Below are positions 1 through 6,908 of a stretch of 21,614 bases of DNA, one piece after another. Where the stretch lies: NCBI GenBank assembly GCA_938037005.1, contig CALHVR010000008.1, forward strand, positions 1-21,614. Direction: 5' to 3'. This DNA comes from an uncultured Leptotrichiaceae bacterium. Its GTDB lineage: Bacteria; Fusobacteriota; Fusobacteriia; Fusobacteriales; Leptotrichiaceae. The translations under genes and the position numbers were made by a program. The notes beneath the pieces were generated by a model that made no database searches, had not been told where the DNA came from, and saw nothing but the letters and a program-made list of their open reading frames with translations. Every line of letters begins with the position of its first letter. Position 1 is the stretch's first letter.

Positions 1-150
1 CCTGTGGATCACCCACACGGAGGAGGAGAAGGAAGATCTCCAATAGGTAGAAAATCACCAGTTACACCTTGGGGTAAACCTGCTCTTGGTAAGAAAACAA
101 GAGGAAGTAAACCAAGCGATAAATTTATCGTTAGAGGTAGAAAAAAATAA
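1..150 (+). CDS. rplB: 50S ribosomal protein L2, C-terminal end (partial)
   Basis: The window opens inside this gene; only the last 49 codons and the TAA stop are present. The frame reads PVDHPHGGGEGR near its start, the signature of the L2 C-terminal domain, which lies close to the peptidyl transferase centre, and it ends in the usual basic tail (FIVRGRKK). L2 binds 23S rRNA and is needed for subunit association and peptide bond formation. It is followed by rpsS after a 100-base gap that holds an inverted repeat. The order rplB-rpsS-rplV-rpsC is the standard S10 operon order, so rplW, rplD and rplC presumably lie upstream. Confidence 0.97.
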   Translation, partial: PVDHPHGGGEGRSPIGRKSPVTPWGKPALGKKTRGSKPSDKFIVRGRKK

Positions 151-165
151 TCAAATAAAGAAAAT

Positions 166-212
166 ATGCAAAGTGGCTTAATGTAAATGAATACATTTAG
201 CTTACTTTGTAT
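166..212 (+). repeat. Inverted repeat / RNA hairpin between rplB and rpsS
   Basis: The RNA can fold into a long imperfect stem: 166-174 pairs with 204-212 (one G-U), then 176-178 with 199-201, then 180-185 with 192-197, closing a six-base loop at 186-191. That is about 18 pairs with two small internal loops. No U-tract follows, so it is unlikely to terminate transcription. It may be a processing or stability site, or a protein-binding element, inside the S10 operon. The pairing is seen in the sequence; the function is inference. Confidence 0.55.
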
Positions 213-250
213 GAAAAGACATAATTTAAATAATGAAATAAGGAGGAAGA

Positions 251-520
251 ATGGCTCGTTCATTAAAAAAAGGACCTTTTGTTGATGCGTATTTAATAAA
301 AAAAGTTGAAGCATTAGGTGAGAAAAAACAAGTTATTAAAACATGGTCAAGAAGATCAACTATATTCCCTCAATTTATAGGACATACTTTTGCAGTATAC
401 AATGGTAAAAAACATATACCGGTTTATATAACTGAGGAAATGGTAGGGCATAAATTAGGAGAGTTTGCACCAACAAGAACTTACTATGGTCATGGTAAAG
501 ATGCTAAGAAAAAAAGATAA
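251..520 (+). CDS. rpsS: 30S ribosomal protein S19
   Basis: This 89-residue protein has the full S19 length and begins MARSLKKGPFVD, the family's conserved N-terminus. Further hallmarks are KTWSRRSTIFP, the GHTFAVYNGKKHIPVYI strand region and the C-terminal KLGEFAPTRTY. S19 sits in the head of the small subunit, pairs with S13 and contacts the A-site region. The start is ATG with AGGAGG at 241-246. It follows rplB and precedes rplV by 34 bases, as expected for the S10 operon. Confidence 0.98.
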   Translation: MARSLKKGPFVDAYLIKKVEALGEKKQVIKTWSRRSTIFPQFIGHTFAVYNGKKHIPVYITEEMVGHKLGEFAPTRTYYGHGKDAKKKR

Positions 521-554
521 TAAAAGATAAGAGAGAATGAAAGGAGGCCTTTGA

Positions 555-890
555 ATGGCAGTAGTAGCAAAATTACGTTACCAAAGATTGAGTCCTCAAA
601 AAGCAAGATTAGTTGCTGATATAGTAAGAGGAAAAAATGCATTACAAGCATTAAACGTATTGAAATTTACAAATAAAAAGGCAGCAAAATATATAGAAAA
701 AACATTAAGATCAGCTATTGCAAATGCTGAGCATAATAATAATATGGATCCAGATAAATTATTTATTTCAAAAATATTAATAGATAAAGGTCCAGTGTTG
801 AAAAGAATTAGCCCAAGAGCAATGGGAAGAGCAGATGTTATAAGAAAACCAACTGCACACATCACAGTTGAAGTGTCAGAAAGAAACTAA
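555..890 (+). CDS. rplV: 50S ribosomal protein L22
   Basis: The product is 111 residues, normal for L22. It starts with the family-like region KLRYQRLSPQKARLVADIVRG, and its C-terminal third carries the beta-hairpin sequence (KRISPRAMGRADVIRKP) that lines the peptide exit tunnel; macrolide resistance changes in other species fall in this loop. L22 binds 23S rRNA and reaches from the subunit surface into the tunnel. The ATG has AAGGAGG at 541-547 with a seven-base spacer. It lies 15 bases upstream of rpsC. Confidence 0.98.
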   Translation: MAVVAKLRYQRLSPQKARLVADIVRGKNALQALNVLKFTNKKAAKYIEKTLRSAIANAEHNNNMDPDKLFISKILIDKGPVLKRISPRAMGRADVIRKPTAHITVEVSERN

Positions 891-905
891 TAAGGAGGTA
901 AGTCT

Positions 906-1559
906 GTGGGACAAAAGGTAGACCCTAGGGGGATTAGAATAGGAATCACAAAAACTTGGGATTCAAAATGGTTCGCTGAAGGAAAAGAATACTTAAACAA
1001 TTTTCATGAAGATATTAAAGTAAGAAATTATATTAAGAAAAATTATTATCATGCGGGAATTTCTGCAGTTAAAGTAGAAAGAACATCTCCAACTGATATA
1101 ACAATTATTATAGAAACAGGTAAAGCTGGAATTTTGATAGGTAGAAAAGGTCAAGAAATTGAAGCTTTAAAAGTGAATTTAGAAAAATTAACTAATAAAA
1201 AAGTACAAGTTAAAGTACAAGAAATTAAAAACCCTAACAAAGATGCACAATTAGTGGCAGAAAGTATTGCAACTGCAATTGAAAAAAGGGTAGCTTATAA
1301 AAGAGCAGTACAACAAGCAATTCAAAGAGCTGAGAAATCAGGAGTAAAAGGAATTAAAGTAATGGTATCAGGAAGATTAAACGGTGCCGAAATTGCAAGA
1401 AGTGAATGGACACTTTCAGGAAGAGTACCTCTACATACTTTAAGAGCAGATGTTGATTATGCAACTGCAACAGCACATACTACATATGGTGCATTAGGAT
1501 TAAAAGTATGGATATTTAATGGTGAAGTTCTTTCTAAGAAGGAAGGAGGAGACAATTAA
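906..1559 (+). CDS. rpsC: 30S ribosomal protein S3
   Basis: This 217-residue product matches the usual S3 length. The N-terminus GQKVDPRGIRIGI is diagnostic. A type II KH domain carries the loop GRKG at about residues 79-82, and the C-terminal domain contains the GRLNGAEIARSEW motif. S3 sits at the mRNA entry channel of the small subunit head. The start is GTG, placed seven bases after AAGGAGG (892-898). The TAA stop overlaps the rplP ATG (TAATG), which suggests translational coupling. Confidence 0.98.
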   Translation: MGQKVDPRGIRIGITKTWDSKWFAEGKEYLNNFHEDIKVRNYIKKNYYHAGISAVKVERTSPTDITIIIETGKAGILIGRKGQEIEALKVNLEKLTNKKVQVKVQEIKNPNKDAQLVAESIATAIEKRVAYKRAVQQAIQRAEKSGVKGIKVMVSGRLNGAEIARSEWTLSGRVPLHTLRADVDYATATAHTTYGALGLKVWIFNGEVLSKKEGGDN

Positions 1560-1984
1560 TGTTAATACCTAAAAGAACAAAATATAGAAAACAGTTCAGA
1601 GGAAAAATGGGTGGAATTGCAACTAAAGGAAACAAAGTAGATTTTGGAGAATTTGGATTAGCAGCTAAAGAATTTGGATGGATTACTTCAAGACAAATAG
1701 AAGCTTGTAGGGTAACTATAAATAGAACGTTTAAAAGAGAAGGAAAAATTTGGATTAGAATATTCCCTGATAAACCTTATACAAAAAGACCTGAAGGAAC
1801 AAGAATGGGTAAAGGTAAAGGTAATGCAGAAGGTTGGGTAGCAGTAGTTAAAAAAGGTAAAATAATGTTTGAAGTTGGTGGAGTATCGGAAGAGAAAGCT
1901 AAAGAAGCATTAAGAAAAGCTGGACATAAACTACCTATCAAAGTTAAATTTGTAAAAAAAGAAGAAGTAGGTGGTGATAAGTAA
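1559..1984 (+). CDS. rplP: 50S ribosomal protein L16
   Basis: The 141-residue product is a typical L16: it opens MLIPKRTKYRKQFRG and contains ITSRQIEACRVTINR and the conserved RMGKGKGNAEGWVAVVK loop. L16 is needed for 50S maturation and contacts the elbow of A-site tRNA. Its ATG overlaps the rpsC stop by one base, and its own TAA overlaps the rpmC ATG in the same way. AAGGAGG at 1543-1549, inside rpsC, serves as the ribosome binding site. Confidence 0.98.
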   Translation: MLIPKRTKYRKQFRGKMGGIATKGNKVDFGEFGLAAKEFGWITSRQIEACRVTINRTFKREGKIWIRIFPDKPYTKRPEGTRMGKGKGNAEGWVAVVKKGKIMFEVGGVSEEKAKEALRKAGHKLPIKVKFVKKEEVGGDK

Positions 1985-2172
1985 TGACAGCAAATGAAAT
2001 AAGAGAATTATCAGTAGATCAATTAGATACACAAGTTAAAGAATTGAAACAAGAATTATTTAATTTAAAATTTCAAAAAACTCTTGGACAATTGCAAAAC
2101 ACTACTAAAATAAGACAAGTGAAAAGAGATATAGCAAGAATGAAAACTATAATTGTTGAAAAAACAAAGTAG
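1984..2172 (+). CDS. rpmC: 50S ribosomal protein L29
   Basis: This small 62-residue protein has the two-helix L29 pattern: MTANEIRELSVDQLD, KELKQELFNLKFQ and the C-terminal IRQVKRDIARMKTI. L29 lies near the tunnel exit beside L23, where targeting factors dock. The ATG overlaps the rplP stop (TAATG); the sequence AGGTGGTGAT at 1969-1978 resembles an extended Shine-Dalgarno site, though weaker than those of its neighbours, so coupling to rplP is likely. rpsQ follows after 42 bases. Confidence 0.97.
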   Translation: MTANEIRELSVDQLDTQVKELKQELFNLKFQKTLGQLQNTTKIRQVKRDIARMKTIIVEKTK

Positions 2173-2214
2173 TATAATAGTAAATAAAATACTGTGAAAT
2201 AGGAGGATGTCTCA

Positions 2215-2469
2215 GTGGAAAGAAACGAGAGAAAAGTTAGAGAAGGAATCGTAGTTTCTGATAAAATGGATAAAACAGTAGTAGTTTTAGAAGAAACAAT
2301 GAGATTACATAAAATTTATAAAAAAAGAGTAAAAACTTCTAAAAAATATAAAGCACACGATGAAAATAACGAATGTGGTATTGGAGATAGAGTGCAAATT
2401 ATGGAAACTAGACCATTAAGTAAAGATAAAAGATGGAGAGTAGTTACTATATTAGAAAAAGCAAAATAA
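2215..2469 (+). CDS. rpsQ: 30S ribosomal protein S17
   Basis: The 84-residue product has the S17 OB-fold sequence: RKVREGIVVSDKMDKTVVV, then HKIYKKRVKTSKKYKAHDE, GIGDRVQIMETRPLSKDKRWRV. S17 is a primary 16S rRNA binder in the body of the small subunit. The start is GTG, eight bases after AGGAGG (2201-2206). The nearest in-frame ATG lies inside the conserved core, so the GTG start is needed to give normal length. It lies between rpmC and rplN as expected. Confidence 0.97.
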   Translation: MERNERKVREGIVVSDKMDKTVVVLEETMRLHKIYKKRVKTSKKYKAHDENNECGIGDRVQIMETRPLSKDKRWRVVTILEKAK

Positions 2470-2500
2470 TTTTAGTAAACTTGAGAGGAGGAAATTTTAA

Positions 2501-2869
2501 ATGGTTCAACAACAAACGATACTTAATGTTGCTGATAACTCAGGAGCTAAAAAAATCATGGTAATCAGAGTATTAGGTGGATCAAGAAGAAGATTTGGTA
2601 AAATTGGTGACATCGTTGTAGCATCAGTTAAAGAAGCTACACCTAACGGAAACGTAAAAAAAGGAGATGTTGTTAAAGCAGTAGTAGTAAGAACTAGAAA
2701 AGAATTAAAAAGAACAGACGGATCATATATAAAATTTGATGATAACGCAGCAGTTATATTAAACTCAAACTTAGAAATGAGAGGTACGAGAATTTTTGGA
2801 CCAGTAGCTAGAGAATTAAGAGCGAAAAACTTTATGAAAATCGTATCATTAGCATCAGAAGTAATATAG
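2501..2869 (+). CDS. rplN: 50S ribosomal protein L14
   Basis: At 122 residues this matches L14 exactly. It begins MVQQQTILNVADNSGAKKI, the L14 signature, and continues with RRRFGKIGDIVVASVKEA, KGDVVKAVVVRT and the C-terminal RGTRIFGPVARELR. L14 binds 23S rRNA at the subunit interface, forming bridges to 16S rRNA. The start is ATG with AGAGGAGG at 2484-2491. It opens the segment usually called the spc operon, although the run is continuous here and no promoter is obvious in front of it. Confidence 0.98.
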   Translation: MVQQQTILNVADNSGAKKIMVIRVLGGSRRRFGKIGDIVVASVKEATPNGNVKKGDVVKAVVVRTRKELKRTDGSYIKFDDNAAVILNSNLEMRGTRIFGPVARELRAKNFMKIVSLASEVI

Positions 2870-2885
2870 GAAGGAGGGTTTACAA

Positions 2886-3272
2886 GTGGCTAAACCGAAA
2901 ATTAAAGCAGTTCCTAACAAGTTGCATGTTAGAACTGGAGATACAGTTGTTGTAATTAGCGGTAGATCTAAAGACTTATCAAGAAATGAAAAAGGTCAAG
3001 GACAAACAGGAGATAAAGGGAAAATAGGAAAAGTGTTAAAAGTGTTCCCTAAAAGAGGAAAAATAATAGTTGAAGGTGTAAACATTCAAAAGAAACATGT
3101 TAAACCTAATGCAATGAACCCACAAGGGACAGTTGTAGAAAGAGAAATGCCAATTTTCTCATCTAAAGTTATGTTATGGGATGAAAAAGCTGGAAAAGCA
3201 ACTAGAGTAAGACGTGAAATTAAAGATGGTAAAAAAGTAAGAATATCAGTTAAAACTGGTAATGAATTATAA
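2886..3272 (+). CDS. rplX: 50S ribosomal protein L24, extended
   Basis: L24 nucleates 50S assembly near the tunnel exit. The KOW-type core is clear: LHVRTGDTVVVISGRSKD, KIGKVLKVFPKRGKIIVEGVN, QKKHVKPNAMNPQG and APIHVSNVM-like PIFSSKVMLWD. At 128 residues it is longer than the roughly 103 usual in Bacillus. The extra length is a 12-residue basic N-terminus and about 11 residues inserted after the KOW loop (around residues 30-43, glycine and lysine rich). The start is GTG, eight bases after AAGGAGG (2871-2877); using a later start would remove the N-terminal extension but leave no ribosome binding site. Confidence 0.95.
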   Translation: MAKPKIKAVPNKLHVRTGDTVVVISGRSKDLSRNEKGQGQTGDKGKIGKVLKVFPKRGKIIVEGVNIQKKHVKPNAMNPQGTVVEREMPIFSSKVMLWDEKAGKATRVRREIKDGKKVRISVKTGNEL

Positions 3273-3291
3273 GAAGAGAGGAGGACTATTA

Positions 3292-3846
3292 GTGGCTGAA
3301 AAATATATTCCAAGATTACAAAAAAAATATAAAGAAGAAATAGTAACTTCATTAATGAAAGAATTAAATATTTCTAATGTTATGCAAGTACCAAAATTAG
3401 ATAAAATAATCGTAAATATGGGGATTGGAGAAGCTGTAAACAATCCTAAATTAATTGATGTTGCTATAAGAGAGTTGGGTCAAATTACAGGACAACAACC
3501 AGTAGCAAGAGCAGCTAAAAAATCAGAAGCTGGATTCAAATTAAGAGAAGGTCAAAAAATTGGAGCAAAAGTTACATTAAGAAAAGAAAAAATGTATGAG
3601 TTCTTAGATAGATTAGTAAGTATTACTTTACCAAGAGTAAGAGATTTTGAAGGAGTATCTAACAAAGGATTTGACGGTAGAGGTAATTACACATTAGGAT
3701 TAAAAGAACAAATCGTTTTCCCTGAAATTGAAATTGATAAAGTAGATAAAATCTTTGGATTAGGAATTACTTTTGTGTCAACAGCTAAAAACGATGAAGA
3801 AGGAAGAGCATTATTAAAAGCATTCGGAATGCCGTTTGCAAAATAG
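3292..3846 (+). CDS. rplE: 50S ribosomal protein L5
   Basis: L5 binds 5S rRNA in the central protuberance and contacts P-site tRNA. The sequence shows the family blocks NVMQVPKLDKIIVNMGIGEA, ITGQQPVARAAKKSEAGFKLREG and FPEIEIDKVDKIFGLGITFV. An ATG at 3262 would also open the frame, but it overlaps rplX and lacks a ribosome binding site. The GTG at 3292 sits seven bases after AGGAGG (3279-3284) and yields the standard N-terminus (M)AEKYIPRLQKKYKEE and a product of 184 residues, so I chose it. Confidence 0.95.
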   Translation: MAEKYIPRLQKKYKEEIVTSLMKELNISNVMQVPKLDKIIVNMGIGEAVNNPKLIDVAIRELGQITGQQPVARAAKKSEAGFKLREGQKIGAKVTLRKEKMYEFLDRLVSITLPRVRDFEGVSNKGFDGRGNYTLGLKEQIVFPEIEIDKVDKIFGLGITFVSTAKNDEEGRALLKAFGMPFAK

Positions 3847-3877
3847 TTCTAAATTTTAAGGAGGTGTAATTAAACAA

Positions 3878-4165
3878 ATGGCTAAAAGAGCAATGGTTGA
3901 AAGAAACGTTAAAAGAGAAAAAATAGTTGATAAATATGCTGCTAAAAGAGCGGAGTTAAAAGCAAGAGCTAAAAAAGGTGATAGAGAAGCTATTTTAGAG
4001 TTAGCAAAATTACCTAGAAATGCTTCGCCTACTAGATTAAGAAATAGATGTCAAATAAATGGAAGACCAAGAGGATTTATGAGAGAATTTGGAATTTCAA
4101 GGGTAATGTTTAGACAATTAGCAGGAGAGGGAGCAATCCCAGGAGTAAAAAAATCAAGTTGGTAA
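3878..4165 (+). CDS. rpsN: 30S ribosomal protein S14, zinc-free long form
   Basis: The 95-residue protein begins MAKRAMVERNVKREK and ends with the conserved SPTRLRNRCQINGRPRGFMREFGISR region. Only one cysteine is present, so the four-cysteine zinc ribbon of the short (about 61-residue) S14 is missing; this is the C-minus type, which does not depend on zinc. S14 stabilises the head of the small subunit. The strong site AAGGAGGTG (3858-3866) has a rather long 13-base spacer to the ATG. Confidence 0.97.
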   Translation: MAKRAMVERNVKREKIVDKYAAKRAELKARAKKGDREAILELAKLPRNASPTRLRNRCQINGRPRGFMREFGISRVMFRQLAGEGAIPGVKKSSW

Positions 4166-4194
4166 TTTGAAAAATTTGAGAGGAGGACAAATAG

Positions 4195-4590
4195 ATGCAT
4201 TTAACAGATCCTATTGCTGATATGTTAACTAGATTAAGAAATGGTAATACTGCAAGACATACAGATGTTAAAGTTCCATTTTCTAAAATCAAAGAAAGTA
4301 TAGCAAATATATTAAAAAATGAAGGATATATAGTAGGTTACGAAATTAAAGAAGAAGGAAACATAAAAGATATAGTAGTAACTTTAAAATATGTTGATGG
4401 AGAAACTGTTATTAAAGGATTAAAGAGAATTTCTAAACCTGGAAGAAGAGTTTATTCATCAGTTGAAAATTTACCTAAAGTATTAGGTGGATTAGGAATT
4501 GCCGTTGTCTCTACACCAAATGGTGTATTAACAGACAAAGAATGCAGAAAGCATAACGTTGGTGGAGAAGTACTTTGCTACGTATGGTAA
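4195..4590 (+). CDS. rpsH: 30S ribosomal protein S8
   Basis: This 131-residue product carries the S8 start (M)HLTDPIADMLTRLRNGN and the C-terminal signature STPNGVLTDKECRKHNVGGEVLCYVW. S8 is a primary 16S rRNA binding protein; in Escherichia coli it is also the translational repressor of the spc operon by binding the rplE region. I did not identify a matching repressor target here. ATG start with AGGAGG at 4181-4186. Confidence 0.97.
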   Translation: MHLTDPIADMLTRLRNGNTARHTDVKVPFSKIKESIANILKNEGYIVGYEIKEEGNIKDIVVTLKYVDGETVIKGLKRISKPGRRVYSSVENLPKVLGGLGIAVVSTPNGVLTDKECRKHNVGGEVLCYVW

Positions 4591-4619
4591 TTTACGCATA
4601 AATTAATAGGAGGAGAGTC

Positions 4620-5153
4620 ATGTCAAGAGTAGGTAACAAACCTATAGTTATACCGTCAGGTGTAGAAATTAAAAATAATGGAAATGTTTACACTGTTAAA
4701 GGACCTAAAGGTGAATTGACAAGAGAATTAAGCAGTGAAATTAAAGTAAATATAAATGACAATGAAATTACATTTGAAAGACCAAATGATTTACCAAGTA
4801 TAAGAGCTTTACATGGAACTACAAGAGCTAACTTAAATAACATGGTTGTTGGAGTAAGCCAAGGATTTACAATTAACTTAGAGTTAATTGGGGTTGGATA
4901 TAGAGTACAAGCAAATGGTAAAGGATTAACTTTAGCTTTAGGATATTCTCATCCAGTAGAAATTGAAGCTGTAGAAGGAATTACTTTCAAAGTAGAAGGA
5001 AATACAAAAATAGCTGTAGAAGGAATTGACAAACAATTAGTTGGTCAAATTGCAGCAAATATAAGAGCTAAGAGACCGCCTGAACCATACAAAGGAAAAG
5101 GAGTTAAATACGCTCATGAAACAATAAGAAGAAAAGAAGGTAAGAAAGGATAG
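4620..5153 (+). CDS. rplF: 50S ribosomal protein L6
   Basis: The 177-residue product is a standard L6: MSRVGNKPIVIPSGVEI at the start, VKGPKGELTRELS, then the second repeat of the duplicated alpha/beta domain, ending with RAKRPPEPYKGKGVKYAHETIRRKEGKKG. L6 lies near the factor-binding site, close to the sarcin-ricin loop. ATG start, six bases after AGGAGG (4608-4613). The rplR ribosome binding site overlaps this gene's TAG stop. Confidence 0.98.
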   Translation: MSRVGNKPIVIPSGVEIKNNGNVYTVKGPKGELTRELSSEIKVNINDNEITFERPNDLPSIRALHGTTRANLNNMVVGVSQGFTINLELIGVGYRVQANGKGLTLALGYSHPVEIEAVEGITFKVEGNTKIAVEGIDKQLVGQIAANIRAKRPPEPYKGKGVKYAHETIRRKEGKKG

Positions 5154-5166
5154 GAGGTAGATTTTA

Positions 5167-5529
5167 GTGATTAAAAAAATCGATAGAAGTAAATTAAGAA
5201 ATAAAAAACATAAAAGTATCAGAAGAAAAATCAGTGGAACTGCTGAAAGACCTAGACTTTCTGTTTTCAGAAGTTTACAAAATATTTTTGTTCAAATAAT
5301 TGATGATACAACTGGAAACACTTTAGTTTCAGCATCAACTATTGAAAAAGGAGCAAAAGTTGAAAACGGTTCTAATGTAGAAGCTGCTAAAAAAGTAGGA
5401 GAAGCAATCGCTAAAAAAGCATTAGAAAAAGGAATCGATACTGTTGTATTTGATAGAGGTGGATACATTTACACTGGTAGAGTAAAAGCTTTAGCTGATG
5501 CAGCTAGAGAAGCAGGATTAAAATTCTAG
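5167..5529 (+). CDS. rplR: 50S ribosomal protein L18
   Basis: This 120-residue protein binds 5S rRNA together with L5. It shows the basic N-terminal arm (RNKKHKSIRRKISG), the conserved ERPRLSVFRSLQNIFVQIIDD block and the C-terminal VVFDRGGYIYTGRVKALADAAREAGLKF, all typical of L18. The start is GTG at 5167, nine bases after AGGAGG (5152-5157). It lies between rplF and rpsE with short gaps. Confidence 0.97.
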   Translation: MIKKIDRSKLRNKKHKSIRRKISGTAERPRLSVFRSLQNIFVQIIDDTTGNTLVSASTIEKGAKVENGSNVEAAKKVGEAIAKKALEKGIDTVVFDRGGYIYTGRVKALADAAREAGLKF

Positions 5530-5547
5530 AGAGAAGGAGGACTTATT

Positions 5548-6045
5548 TTGGCTAGAGAATTAAAAGCAACTGAATATAAAGAAAGTCTTTTAAAAGTAAG
5601 CAGAGTTTCTAAAACTGTTAAAGGAGGAAGAAGAATGTCTTTCTCAGTGTTAGCAGCAGTTGGAGATGAAAATGGGAAAGTAGGTATTGGATTAGGTAAA
5701 GCTAATGGTGTACCTGAAGCAATTAGAAAAGCGGTAGCAAGTGCTAAGAAAAATATGATAACTGTTTCATTAAAAGGTGGGACATTACCTCATGAGCAAA
5801 TTGGTAAATTTAATGCGACTTCAGTATTATTAAAACCAGCTTCAAAAGGGACAGGAGTTATCGCAGGGTCTGCAACTAGGGAATTATTAGAGTTAGCAGG
5901 AGTAACAGATGTACTAACTAAAATTAGAGGATCTAAAAATAAAGGTAACGTTGCAAGAGCAACATTAGATGGATTAAAACAATTAAGATCGGTTGAACAA
6001 GTAGCAAGATTAAGAGGAAAATCGGTTGAAGAAATTATAGGATAA
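5548..6045 (+). CDS. rpsE: 30S ribosomal protein S5
   Basis: The 165-residue product has the S5 N-terminal double-stranded RNA binding-like domain with GGRRMSFSVLAAVGDENGKVG and the C-terminal domain with LKPASKGTGVIAGSATRELLELAGV and LDGLKQLRSVEQVA. S5 shapes the mRNA channel and affects decoding accuracy. The start is TTG, seven bases after AAGGAGG (5534-5540); no in-frame ATG is closer to the site, and the next ATG lies inside the conserved domain. Confidence 0.97.
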   Translation: MARELKATEYKESLLKVSRVSKTVKGGRRMSFSVLAAVGDENGKVGIGLGKANGVPEAIRKAVASAKKNMITVSLKGGTLPHEQIGKFNATSVLLKPASKGTGVIAGSATRELLELAGVTDVLTKIRGSKNKGNVARATLDGLKQLRSVEQVARLRGKSVEEIIG

Positions 6046-6066
6046 TTAGATTAGGAGGTAAAATTA

Positions 6067-6246
6067 ATGTCTAAAGTAAAAGTAACACTTGTTAAAGGAA
6101 TTAATGGAAGAAAACCTAATCATGTTGCGACTGTTAAATCACTTGGGTTAAGAAAAATTAGTCAAACAGTAACTCATAATAAAACAGCAGATATAGAAGG
6201 AAAACTAAAATTAGTTTCTTATTTACTTAAAGTAGAGGAGGTTTAG
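6067..6246 (+). CDS. rpmD: 50S ribosomal protein L30
   Basis: This 59-residue gene reads MSKVKVTLVKGINGRKPNH, then VATVKSLGLRKISQTVTH and ends LKLVSYLLKVEEV. The pattern KVTLVK...SLGLRKI...V.......G....V..L..VEE is that of bacterial L30, and its place between rpsE and rplO is standard. ATG start, eight bases after AGGAGG (6053-6058). Its final codons (GTAGAGGAGGTT) double as the ribosome binding site of rplO. Confidence 0.97.
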   Translation: MSKVKVTLVKGINGRKPNHVATVKSLGLRKISQTVTHNKTADIEGKLKLVSYLLKVEEV

Positions 6247-6251
6247 AATAA

Positions 6252-6860
6252 ATGAATCTTAATGAATTAAGACCTGCTGAAGGATCGAAAAGAGAAAGAA
6301 GAAGAGTAGGTAGAGGTCATGGAACTGGTTGGGGAAAAACAGCTGGTAAAGGGCACAATGGACAAAAACAAAGATCAGGTTCATACGTTTCACCTATATT
6401 TGAAGGTGGACAAATGCCAATAGTTAGAAGAGTTCCAAAAAGAGGATTCTCTAATGCAGCATTTAAAAAAGATGAAATAGTGTTAACATTAGTAAATATA
6501 GTAGATAAATTTAATGATGGAGATGTTGTTAGCTTAGAAACATTAGTTGAAAATGGAGTAGTTAAGAACCCTAAATTCATCACTAAATATTCTGATGAAA
6601 ATGTTAGAAATGCACAAGGAAGAAAAGCAGTTAAAGAATATTTAGCAGAAAATGTTGAATCTTATGTTAAAGAAAAAGAATATACATCAGTTTTAAAAAT
6701 AATTGGTGAAGCTGAAGTAACTAAAAAATTAACTGTAAAAGCACATAAAATTTCAGTAAAAGCTAAAGAATTAATTGAAAATGCTGGAGGAACAGTAGAA
6801 TTATTAGAAGTTAAGTCATATGCAAATGTAGCTGGAAATAATAAAAATGATGCAGAATAA
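6252..6860 (+). CDS. rplO: 50S ribosomal protein L15 with central insertion
   Basis: The first 65 residues are typical L15 (LNELRPAEGSKRERRRVGRG, TAGKGHNGQK, FEGGQMPIVRRVPKRGF), and so is the C-terminal KKLTVKAHKISVKAKELIENAGGTVELL. At 202 residues it is far longer than the usual 144-150. The surplus is about 36 residues between the GVVKN strand (102-106) and VLKIIGEAEV (147-156), rich in Lys, Glu and aromatic residues, plus about 14 residues at the C-terminus. L15 is a late-assembling 23S rRNA binder. ATG start with GAGGAGG at 6235-6241. A terminator-like hairpin follows before secY. Confidence 0.95.
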   Translation: MNLNELRPAEGSKRERRRVGRGHGTGWGKTAGKGHNGQKQRSGSYVSPIFEGGQMPIVRRVPKRGFSNAAFKKDEIVLTLVNIVDKFNDGDVVSLETLVENGVVKNPKFITKYSDENVRNAQGRKAVKEYLAENVESYVKEKEYTSVLKIIGEAEVTKKLTVKAHKISVKAKELIENAGGTVELLEVKSYANVAGNNKNDAE

Positions 6861-6886
6861 GTAAGATTTAGAATCTTGCTTTTTCT
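6861..6886 (+). terminator. Terminator-like hairpin between rplO and secY
   Basis: Directly after the rplO stop, 6861-6868 (GTAAGATT) pairs with 6872-6879 (AATCTTGC) around a three-base loop, and the stem is followed by TTTTTCTT from 6880. Two more A-U pairs can extend the stem outward. This has the layout of an intrinsic terminator, though the stem is AT-rich and contains a G-U pair. It would partly reduce transcription into secY rather than stop it, since no secY promoter is evident in the short gap. Confidence 0.55.
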
Positions 6887-6908
6887 TCATATATAAGGAG
6901 TGGTGATA

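Noticed and set aside
2153..2178. Possible internal promoter before rpsQ, with a perfect TATAAT at 2173-2178
   Set aside because: Nearby TTG boxes are only 11-14 bases upstream, too close for a -35 element, and there is no TG extension; likely chance in AT-rich sequence.
3262..3291. Upstream ATG for rplE, adding ten residues
   Set aside because: It overlaps the end of rplX and has no ribosome binding site; GTG 3292 is well placed after AGGAGG and gives the conserved L5 start.
6900..6908. GTG start for secY
   Set aside because: The codon begins at the last base of the Shine-Dalgarno site AAGGAG; TTG 6909 has the right spacing.
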